Source of the DNA: Euwallacea fornicatus
Taxonomy: Eukaryota > Arthropoda > Insecta > Coleoptera > Curculionidae
Direction of reading: 5' to 3'
Assembly: GCF_040115645.1 (NCBI RefSeq)
Contig: NC_089569.1
Span: forward strand, 2,356,001 to 2,420,000
Length of the DNA: 64,000 bases
The position numbers were made by a program, and so were the translations under genes. Positions 49,501 through 59,220 of the stretch are shown piece after piece (position 1 is the stretch's first letter; every line of letters starts with the position of its first letter). Under the pieces are notes generated by a model. That model searched no databases and was not told the origin of the DNA. It worked only from the letters and a program-made list of their open reading frames with translations.

Positions 49501-50592
49501 GCGAGTCTGCCAACGATTTCCAGGGCGAACTCCTCAAAAGCTTTCAGCCCCTATACGCTTCTCGGGACAGGGAGCTACATTAATTTGAATGTGGGACATC
49601 CACTGAGATGCGCGTGAATTCTTCCAGTTATCTCAAGGGTAAATTTTGGTACTCAAATATTTCCGACAATTTCAAGAGGGGAAATACATAGTAGAACGCT
49701 TGTTTTTTAAGAATTGTTTTCGGTACTTACTGCGTTGTCTGATTTGAAATTTTATATTGTTGTCGTTGGCTATAACAACTACAAACTACTTTTTTAAATA
49801 CTTATTAAACGGGAAACAATGGCGATTTAAAATACAGGTCACGGCGAAAGTCCGGAATAAAATTAATATGTTTTCAACGAGGGACTTAAAAAAACAACGC
49901 TGAACTACGTGAAATGATTTTGAGTTACATGTGTTTTTTGTCGAAAAAAATTATATATTTTCCTTTAATGCCTTAGCTGCAATCCTACTCAACTTTTTTT
50001 TGAGTGGAAATATACGTCGTGTGTGGGCTCGTTGAAAAACTCATGAAAAATGGAATCGTACCATCCCTTTTTTTTCTCTTAGCTGTGTGTTTACTAGGAG
50101 AAAACAATTTAGAAACCAAAAAATGATAAATACCTTAATAGTCTTTTCTATACGTTATAAAGCGCAGCAAATGCTGAAACCAACTTTCACCCTCTACTTG
50201 GCATGCTCCCAGGCAATGTTAAACACCAATAAAAATTAATATCGATATGCTGTCTTTAATTCTGAATGAGTTTTTATTTTACTTTAATTAAATAAATAAA
50301 CGAGCGAAGTGGTGTTCAGCATATTAAGATATACTTCAGAAAACGAAAAAAAATGCTGTATTTTTATATTAAGCTTATTGCCTCGATAAACAATATACAG
50401 GGTGAGTCGGGAGGATCGTGCCAAACTTCAGGAGCGTGTTGTACATAAAAAATAAATGTAAAAAAACTCAAATGTTGTTATCCGATTTTCGTTTGTTTAC
50501 ACGTTGCAGCGTAAATAAAATTAAAACATAAAATTTAAAAAAAAATTATAAATTTCATAAAAACTTCCATAAATTAACGTTTGGATATCATA

Positions 50593-50886
50593 GTAAATGT
50601 TCAAAAATATTGCCATCAACTTCTAAACATTTTCGGCTTCGTCTATGAAGAGCATTCGTTGCGCTCCTGATTGCTTCATGTCTTTCTTTAATAGCAGCTG
50701 CAGCATTTCTAATGCTGCAGCTGCAGTGCATCTTGAGTGTCCACTTTTACTCTGTACACTTCAGTTTTAAACCAACCCCACAAGCGATAGTCTAGTGGTG
50801 TGAGGTCTGGAGACTTTGGAGGCCAACTAATAGGGTCACCACGACCAATCCAACGTCCAGGAAACGTTTCGTCTAAATGTTGCTTA
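50593..50886 (-). pseudogene. Transposase C-terminal remnant
   Basis: About 95 codons from the end of a mariner-related transposase, inside the element 50398-51024. Reading starts abruptly at 'KQHLDETFPGRW'. It passes the third catalytic aspartate in 'SPDLTPLD' and then hits a stop near 50704. Homologous sequence resumes in another frame ('NAAAAIKERHEAIRS'). The break coincides with a perfect 14-bp inverted repeat at 50694-50724. Confidence 0.8.
50694..50724. repeat. Perfect 14-bp hairpin in the transposase remnant
   Basis: Arms GCAGCTGCAGCATT (50694-50707) and AATGCTGCAGCTGC (50711-50724) with a 3-nt loop. It lies exactly where the transposase frame breaks, which suggests a templated inverted duplication. 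Confidence 0.95.
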
Positions 50887-51758
50887 ACCTTTATGTTTTA
50901 ATTTTATTTACGCTATAACTTGTAAACAAACGAAAATCGGATAACAACATTTGAGTTTTTTTACATTTGTTTTTCATGTACAACACGCTCCTGAAGTTTG
51001 GCATGATTCTCCCGACTCACCCTGTATATTTTTATTTTGAAGCTTAAGCGTATCCATATTAATTTTTATTGAAAGTTACTTTCGCCTGGGAACATATCAA
51101 ATGAAGGGTGGAGGACAATTTCAACATCTGCCACGTTAATTAACTTGTGGATAGGGCAAAAAAGGTATTCGTCATTTTTTTGTTTTAAAAATATATTTTT
51201 TTTAATTTGCTAATAATCACATGATTAAATGAAAAAAACGGTATGGTAGGATTCTATTTTCCCTGAACTTTTGAACGGACCCACATACGACCCATGTTTC
51301 CATAAAAAAAAATAAAAGTTATGTAGGATTGCAACTAAGGGGTCGAAAAGAAATATTTCATTTTATTACTAAAAAATATCCATAACTCAAAATTAATTTA
51401 CGTGTTTCAATGTTTTTTTTTTAAGTCACTGGTTGAAAATATAGTAACTTTATTCCGGACTTTCGCCCAGCCCCGTATTACATGTCGAATGTCTGCAGTA
51501 CACTGTGAAGGTCGGTAGAACAATCTTTAACAGAAGTACCAAAAAAATTTCGTTTATTGATGGAAACATTCTTTACGTGAACCTAAAGAGTTAAAAAAAT
51601 TCCAAAAATTCCAAAAAAGGCAACGTTTAAAAAAAAGTAATGTTTTCATTAGAAATTATTGTTGATAGTATTTTTTATAACGTTAAACAAGGAATATATG
51701 AGAGATTTATGCATAGGTCAATGAGTTAAGAAACATTCTCTCAAAATTTGAGTTCAAG

Positions 51759-52034
51759 TTATCGTGCGAAAGTGCAAAATATTTGATTTTGAGAAAACTC
51801 GTTTATAGTGTGAGAAAACCGCCAAAAATAAGCGTTCGAACTTTCATTGGCGTTCTGCGATTGACCTCTTAAACACCTTTCACGCAGATCTTTCCGTAAC
51901 AAGTCCTCATATATCGGCAACATGTTAATTTGTACATCTTGATGAAAACGAAATGGGTAGTTGTTTTCTTCTGGCCTGAGAGTTTCTACTATTTGCACCC
52001 TTCGACCGGCCTGACGCCATCGCAATTTTAACAA
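51759..52034 (-). pseudogene. Decayed Mutator-like transposase-domain fragment
   Basis: A minus-strand open stretch contains 'LRWRQAGRR', 'LPIYEDLLRKDLRERCL', 'GQSQNANESSNAYFWRF'. The string of 'YEDL..DLLERCL.G.TQN.NES.N..(V/I)W' is a signature I know from an abundant insect and arthropod repeat family annotated as Mutator-like transposase domain proteins. Only about 75 residues match. There is no visible start, and the flanks are unrelated AT-rich sequence, so it is a fragment. The match is by recall of the pattern, not by search. Confidence 0.6.
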
Positions 52035-52802
52035 GAATTAATATAGAAGTAAACCCGACGCCAGTTTCCCAGTTTTGCTAGAATATTCTAGCGGTGTTTC
52101 TGTAACATTTTAAGGGAAAAAAGTTCAAAAAATTAGTTCTATATGTACTTCCCTCTTTAAGTGACTCTCCATTATATGCTTTTTCCTTGGGGCATTGGCA
52201 AACGCCGCAAAGTTTAAAAGGAAAATACAGTCTGGCTCATTTCAATATTGCTAATAAATTAAGATATCTTTAAACTGCTATTAGAATGTCACTTTTTATG
52301 TTTCTCAATAACTTCTAGAGTCCCCAGGCGAGTTTTCAAATCAACAAATTTTACGGCTTAATCGAAACAAATCACTCAAACTTCGATATTTCAAAGGAAC
52401 TAAAAGTTATATTTTTCAGGACTCTCTTTGGTATTTTTTAAACATTTTTGTAGGTCAAGAAAATATCAAATTGATTTTCCATTCTCGAGATTTTTAAAAG
52501 AAATACACGAATTATCGTTCCACTTTCCTAATTCTCGCATAATCAAAAACCTAAAATTAAAAAAATAGTTTATTTTAATGAAAAATTCACAGATGGGAAA
52601 AAATATCTGAACCCTTAAAAACGACTTAATTCTAAATAAATCACAATTTTGATCAAACCGAAGAACTTTTCGAGTACGCTTAGAACCGAACAATCTGACC
52701 TCCTATAAAACACCATGGCTTCGCATTTCCACCATGAACACTAAACCTAAGCAAGCCTTATCTACTTAATATATGTATCTTCGATAACAATAGCAATCTA
52801 CC
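52035..52802. other. 3' flank of the CRAL-TRIO gene
   Basis: It probably includes the 3' UTR of the minus-strand CRAL-TRIO gene. A TTTATT on the plus strand at 52569-52574 gives an AATAAA on the minus strand about 230 bp after the stop, a candidate polyadenylation signal. Nothing else is recognised. Confidence 0.4.
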
Positions 52803-55633
52803 CTAATCCACTTCCAGCTTCCTGAAATTCCCGGTAATCCCGGACAACGACTCCTTTTCAGCCCCACAAGAGACTCCCTGCCTTCTTAGTGCTGAAACAG
52901 CGCCCTCTTTTTCCCGTTTCGTAAACAATCCCTCATTTACTTCCATTCTGTCATGCGACATTAAAGTCGGATGTGACTGCCTTAACTCCTCTTTCCACAA
53001 TTCTGAAAAAGAATGACATAATTAGCAGGAATCAAAGAAAATAATTTTTTTATGTGGTAATACCAATCATTTCAGCCATGGGCATGGTTCCTCCATATTC
53101 TTTGGGCAAAACGTCTTTTTCTACATATCCAGAATTATTGACTTCCTCTAAATTTGAATAGAGCCTTACTCGGCTCTTAATTTTATCAGAAATTAAAGTC
53201 ATCCCCCAATCCAGGACGAATTTCATCGAAGGATGGATATGGAAACCATGGACTTCTTTGTGCCTCATCGGAAGGGTTTTCTAGAAAACAATTTTTTTTC
53301 TGTTATTTTACCGGTCGTTTACTGAAACTCCAGCTCAGCCACCTGGAAAGTAAACTTTTCCAGGCAATTCCTGCTTCTCTTCATGCTTTGCCAATCAGCA
53401 CTAATTAATTGCTCGTATTTACTTATGCGGACTTCGAGATTAATGAAAATAACGGGTGTTCATTAAAAAACCTCGCAATAGGCAATGAACTGTAAACGTA
53501 GGACGTTGATTTTGCTATGAAAATTCTGACTGACAACAGATACAAGATGAATTTATTCAACACATGTCTGTGATATTTCGGTCTCTGCTTGAAACTTTTG
53601 TTAATTATCAATCTTCATATACCTACCTCTCCATTTTTAACAATGCGAACAGCTTCTCTTATGGTAAACAATGTTAAATAGGCAAATCCAACTCCAGACC
53701 CATCAGCAAAGTGCACGAACCCTCTAACCTGATTCTCCTCGTCTTCCATTAGAGTTTCATAGACAATTCCATGGATTCTGCACATGTCCCCATTGGTGAA
53801 TTTTTCCAAATCAAACACGCCTGCCAAATAGACTTTTAGATCACTGATGTTTCTTACAAAAATAGCAAAAACCTGGTCTAGCAACTATCACTCTCCTTCC
53901 TTTGCTATCCCGTTTAGGACACGCAAACATATATCCAAGATTGGTCAGTTCCTCCATCATGGGAATGGTAATGTCCAAACAATTAAAGGCTACTCCGAAG
54001 CATTGGCGGAGAAGAATGTACCTTTCCAGGGCTTCCTTTGCTTGTTCCACGCTGAATTTTTTGAATCGCAGGAAACGTAACAGGAATCTTGCGTCTGCGA
54101 AACATATTCCTAATCAACATGCCCAAAGATTCGCTCCGAGTTGAACTATAGAACTTGCTATCAATTTAATAGGAATTCAATTAGGGAATTTGCCAGTAGA
54201 AGACTTTTGAGCGAGAATTTTTTCAAAACAGTTTTCTATACAAAAAATCTGTACAAAATTTTACCATAGATTTCCAAGGTGAAAACATGAAGATTTAACG
54301 CAATTTACTTTAGTACAAAAGAGGACGAATTTCAAAATATCAAATGAAAAAGTTAAGATAAAAAGAGGGAAAAAATTACTTGGTTTGTAATGCTACTATC
54401 TGAACAAAATGTCGAATTAGGGGTTTTTAGGGACGAGAACTCAGAATCAGTTTACATTTGCCATACACATTGTAGAGGACGCTGTCAACGCTAGGTAATT
54501 CTCTTTAAATGGGCATAACTTTATTTATCGCTGGTATAAAATTTATTTGCGGCTAAAGTGTGTTCCGACATGTTTTATGAAAAAAAATATAACTTAATAC
54601 AAATCCCTACAGGCATTCCTTCTTGAGATATGTAAAATTTAAAGTTTGTTACATGCCTTGAAAAATAACTATAAAGTGCATAATTATTCGTACAACACAG
54701 TAAAATAAGTAATCAAAAATTGGTGTAGTCAAATAAAAACATGAAGATTTTAAAGAAATGATAAGAACTGAAGATTAATTGAATGATTTGATTTTTTTTT
54801 CGTTTGAAATGTGCGGACATGTAAGTGCGCTGATAGCGCCCTCTACAATGTACATGAGAAATATAAACTGAATGTGAATTTTCACCTCTGAAAACCACAG
54901 GATGCGACATTTTCTTCAGATAAAAACATTTGAAATTAAGTAATGTTTTCTCTTTTTAAATCTTTATTTTGACGTGTTATATTTTGAAAAACGGCCACTT
55001 TTGGACTAAGATAATTGGATGAAATCGTTGTTTTCGCCTCAGAAACGTGTAGTAGAGTTTTATATAGATTTGTTAAAGACGCCCTGTATTTTTCAGCTCT
55101 TCAAAAATTCACTTAAAAAGATGTTGAATATCTCCGGTGATCAATGGAAAATTCGGTATTTTAAGAGTTAGACTACTTTGCGTACGTCCAAAGAATTTTT
55201 GAAATATTTCAGGATTTTCGCGGTAACTCTAGGGAATTTCTGACTTACAAAATGTTTTTTATATCTCTTGATCAGAGGATAATTTAAACATTTTTCAGAG
55301 TCATGCCACGTTGGATAGTTTCTAAAAATTTCTCTCTTAGTACTTCTGGACCGTTTTCAGGGAATTTCTAATTCTATCGGCAGTGTGTACTTACCCCGTA
55401 ACCTGCCTCTGACTGTGACACGCCACTCAGAATAAATACATATTAATCAATTTATTACCCAATCTGCAGTTCTTAATCCTTGGATTCTGCCTGATCCACT
55501 CCCTCATAGACTCGAGGGCTGAATCTCTGGTCTTCTCATCCTCCCTCAACTCAATTTTTGCTATCTCTTGTGTTTCCGGCAGCAAGGGACAAACATAAAC
55601 ATCCGGCTCGGTCACCCATTGGCGTTCAGACAT
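52803..55633 (-). CDS. CRAL-TRIO domain protein, alpha-tocopherol-transfer/clavesin-like
   Basis: A cytosolic lipid-transfer protein of the SEC14-like family that carries hydrophobic ligands (retinoids, tocopherol or phosphoinositides; the exact ligand is unknown). Five exons (minus): 55633-55459, 54094-53873, 53820-53627, 53280-53064, 53002-52803. They join in frame at GT/AG borders to 335 residues, usual for the family. Exon 1 and the exon 1/2 join give the CRAL-TRIO N-terminal helices, with 'DARFLLRFLRFKKFSVEQAK' from residue 59. Exons 2-4 form the lipid-binding domain: 'GRRVIVARPGVFD', 'GFVHFADGSGVGFAYLT', 'REAVRIVKNGE', 'GFHIHPSMKF', 'LLPKEYGGTMPMAEMI'-like end at about residues 120-270. 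The tail ends in 'GNFRKLEVD', as I recall for insect homologues. The ATG at 55633 is the first in frame; a possible acceptor just upstream suggests a 5' UTR exon. The gene looks intact. Confidence 0.95.
54430..54893. repeat. Intronic inverted-repeat element
   Basis: Within intron 1 of the CRAL-TRIO gene, 54441-54491 is the inverse of about 54826-54880. Both arms read CAGTTTA(C/T)ATTT, then 'cattgtagag' and a 'gcgct' end. The arms are about 60 bp around a loop of about 330 bp. It is probably a MITE. I could not fix exact ends or a target duplication. Confidence 0.6.
55121..55378. repeat. Two-unit diverged tandem repeat in intron 1
   Basis: Two units of about 129 bp, starting near 55121 and 55250. 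They share 'aatgtt(g/t)..tatctc.....gatcag', a central 'tttcag' segment and the ending 'agggaatttct'. A related short piece occurs near 33330, so this is a dispersed family. Confidence 0.55.
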
Positions 55634-55639
55634 CTTCAA

Positions 55640-58600
55640 AGCGATCTGCAGAAATCCACAAAGTTCACGGGCAAATTAAATCTACAAGGCCGCTTTCACA
55701 TTATAATTTAATACAGGAAAAGGCCTATATGAATACTTGACTTTCCCCTTGAACTTAATTTACCGGAAAAAGAAAATCACCGGACTACTGTTTTTTAACT
55801 AATTAGCAGAGTCTCAACGGTGTCAAAAGGTACTTTGTAAAACCTCGGTACGTACAGTACTACTATCTACACAATTCTCAGTGATCAGACACTAAAAACC
55901 ACCATCGAGGCGAATTTACCAGTGAAAGTTCGAGAAACAAAACGTAACTCGTTACATAAGCGATCACTGGGTCAGTTGTGTGTAGGTAACACTCATTGCG
56001 TTCTACTTCAGATGGTTATTATAAGCCTTTGTGGGTTAGTGGGTATTGCCATTAAGATATTTCGATTTGCACTTATCTTCTGCATGGTTGGATAATGAGC
56101 GTCATGATAATTATGTAAGAGATGGCCACCATGTTTTTCAGGTATATAGAAGCTTTGAAGTGAAGAATTAAAGATTTGATGATTGAAGAGGACAAGTAGA
56201 TAAAAGAGCAGATTTTTGTCGTTAGAAAATCATGCAGCAAAATCTGCCAGGTTTTATATATACAGACCCCCTCATGTTCTAGAGAAAGAAAGAAGACCAA
56301 ATCAGCTAAGACTTTCACAGAAAACCCTTGTTCTGGAAAAAGGAAGGTCACACTCTTCCCTTTTCTCAGTCATTGGAAACGGTCTTTGCTGATAAGCAAG
56401 AATCTATAGAGCTGATAGTTATCTTGAGAATTTAGCAAACAACATAGACTCCAGTTAAATGCAGAAAAATCTAATTCAATGATTGAAAACATGCTCCTCC
56501 TTCTTGAATCATAACATAAATTATATTCCTCAACGATTGCAAATTTCTCAAAAACTAAGACGAGCTGGATCTAAATTTGTTAATGCATGAATGTACTACA
56601 CTTTTCGGTAGATTGAAAAAAATCTAATAAAAAACGAAATACAAGGTTTACCTGTGAGAGCTGACACAATCCGTATATGAAAAATTACAAGTTTAATTTA
56701 TTTTTTAAAACTCTATTTTTTTGTACAAATTACCTGACATTGTGAAAAAACAAAATAGACATTGAACAATTTCATCGTGAAAACTGCGCTAATGTATCTA
56801 TTACCTACGCAGTATAAAGTAGTTTATAGTTTTTTTCATTTCGATTTACTCAAAAAGTATTAATGTTTAATATTTATTTTCTCATTCTTTCCACCAATCC
56901 ATTGGTGTAAAAATAATTGTATGGTGCTATGTAGAAAAAGTTACTTTTTTGAATGTAAAAATTCTAAATTTAATCATTTTTCGCATAAATTTTATCAAAA
57001 GTCTTTCTTGATTTCTTAATTGTTTATAAAAATGTGTAAATTTTCCAGTAATTTAAAATTTGTATCATCAACTCATATCAAATAGTTTTGTAGATAAATG
57101 CATTTTAGTAAAACTCGACAAATGTCGAAAAAGTCCTAAAAATGTACTAAAAACAGTTGAGAATTTCCTCTATGTTGTATTAAGAAATTTATATTTATTT
57201 TCGACAAAAAAAACTGCCATGTTCCATGTAAAAAATGAAGTGTCAGTTTCCGGTTTTATCGGAAGTCATATCCGATTCAAAATATTTTTATCATGTCAGA
57301 TTTTCTCCGCAAACAAAAATACAAACACCTATTATCTCACAAATTCAAGATTGTTAGATTTATAACTTTTCTTCCCCGCCCAGTAGATTAAAACTGAATT
57401 ACATCAAAATATATACGTTATTTTGGTAGATATATCAGGAAAGTGTTATAAATACACCTCTTAAACCAAAAAATGACTAAAGTTACTCCATTAAATGTGA
57501 CTATGTTGTGTCGTAAATATTGTAATTAAGGGTTGTTTTATCCTAAAATTAAATTAGTAAATTATCGAAAAAAACTGACCTTAGAGCTCAAAAAGGCTGC
57601 TACACAAGACACAGCTGATATCAATACTGAATCCCAAATTGTGCCCCAACGAGCAACAAACTAAATCTCCCACAAAACACTACTTTAACCAAATAGAAAT
57701 TTGTACCCAAACGAACCTCCCTCTACAAAACCCAAATTCGTATCCCGCACCGCCATTTCTTCGTCCTTGTTCTGTTCACCGAAGAACCGGCCCTCTTACT
57801 TTGTCTAATTTGCTTCCTCCTCTACTAAAATTCAGTAGATTAAGTAAACTCTCCTTTATCGGCTTGTTATCTAATAATTCGGTTGTTTGATGATATTAGA
57901 TTTAACACATGGTTAGATATTACATAGAATTGCCCAAGACAAGACGGTGCAGGATAATTAACCAAAGAGAAAAGTGGAGGACTAATTAACAAGTAATAAT
58001 GAGAATTTCCGTAACATCTTAAATCAGAAGCAAGCGCTTTTTTTATTGCATGTCACAAGACGCACGAAATAGAAATGGTCACTAGGTACACAGTTACGTA
58101 ATATATGGTACGATAGTTTAAATATAGAATAATACCCTTTTTCTCCTATTGGCGCAAAAAGGCTGTAAAGCATTAGTTTTAGTACTTCCGCTGTAAAGTA
58201 ACCTTTCTATTGGGAGGTATAGTAAAAGGATTACTTTACAATCGAGATATTAAAACAAAACGGTAAATTATCTACTTTTTAATCTGTTTTCGAATTTTTA
58301 TCAGACCATCCCTTTCAATAAAATAATTTCTCAGTAGTTTCTTCCATCTTTATTATTACATAAACAATACCGTCTATTGAATAACGGCTGAAAGGAGGTC
58401 AGCATAGTCAATACGTGATTGCTCCATACCCACAACAAGTACCGTTCTTACTCGAATGGCCCACTAAACCTCATGAAGTAGACCAATGGTTATAGTTGTT
58501 TCAGAATTAAGCAAATAATACATATTAGATATATGAGTAACGTAATCTTGTGATTTTAAATTGGTATGTCGAGTTGAATAACAAGGAAGTGATTTTAGTT

Positions 58601-59220
58601 TATTTATTTTATTTGTAATTAAGAGGTTTGGGCGCATTAATATTCTTGAGAATAATTTGCATTCATGCAAGACGTAATAAAAAGTAATCCAACATTAATC
58701 AGGGCAAAATCGTTTATATCATTGTCTACATTCTCTACATATGTTAACATCATTTTGAAAATACTTATGATTCATATTTATTCCAATAATTTGCAACTCA
58801 TTTGGAAATTTTATAACAAATTATGATGAAATTTTTTATATTCTATTTTTAACTTTCTAATAAAGGCCTTTTTATGAGTTTGAAATGTATAGTGCAGTCC
58901 TGTATTAAATATAGCTTTATTCTCATATCTAAAACATCTATATCAATCCCAATTAATGTCCATACAATACTAAACTATCTACTATAAAATTTTGAGCTTA
59001 CCTAAATAATTCCCCTCAACATTAAATAAATTAATTTCCTTAAGACATGAATTTAGGTTCAGAGTACCCCATTTTCAGTATATATGAAGTAAACGCTTAA
59101 ATGTTAAGTTTTGACATTTCCAAGACGTGCCACGTTGGGGACGGATATACGTTCCGCACGAATACTTCGCACCTGACGTCTCCTTTTTTGACAAGAAGTC
59201 GATGGAACACTGAAACTACG
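55640..59220. other. Divergent intergenic region between the CRAL-TRIO and Tudor-SN genes
   Basis: About 3.6 kb separating two genes transcribed away from each other, so it must hold both promoters. It is AT-rich. I could not place a TATA box or initiator. Open frames at 57060-57365 and 57639-57890 lack domains and exon borders. An in-frame upstream ATG of Tudor-SN lies at 59101. Confidence 0.5.

Larger units (their letters stand above)
50398..51024 (-). mobile_element. Deletion derivative of a long-TIR mariner-like element, nested in the foldback element
   Basis: Element of 627 bp flanked by TA (50396-50397 and 51025-51026) with inverted repeats of about 135 bp that start CAGGGTGAGTCGGGAG. 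The interior holds, on the minus strand, only the C-terminal part of a transposase: 'FPGRWIGRGDPISWPP', then 'SPDLTPLDYRLWGW', which includes the last catalytic D. The N-terminal domain and first two catalytic residues are gone. It was inserted near the centre of the palindrome 49835-51475. Confidence 0.9.
49835..51475. mobile_element. Foldback-type palindromic element with about 430-bp arms
   Basis: Element of 1641 bp flanked by TA (49833-49834 and 51476-51477). The left arm (49835 to about 50262) and right arm (about 51040 to 51475) are diverged inverted repeats along their whole length. Matching words include GGCGAAAGTCCGGAATAAA at the outer ends, 'gcaatcctac' in the middle and 'caataaaaattaatat' near the loop. 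There is no transposase of its own. Another transposon (50398-51024) sits in the loop. Without that insert the element is about 1.0 kb, almost entirely palindrome. Confidence 0.85.

Noticed and set aside
53873..53884. A longer exon 3 of the CRAL-TRIO gene starting in the frame read through 53821-53884
   Set aside because: The join at 53873/53820 gives the conserved 'ARPGVFD' and proper GT/AG borders; reading through would insert unrelated residues.
57639..57890. Proline- and serine-rich 83-codon open frame between the two complete genes
   Set aside because: No domain, no splice borders and no link to either neighbouring gene.
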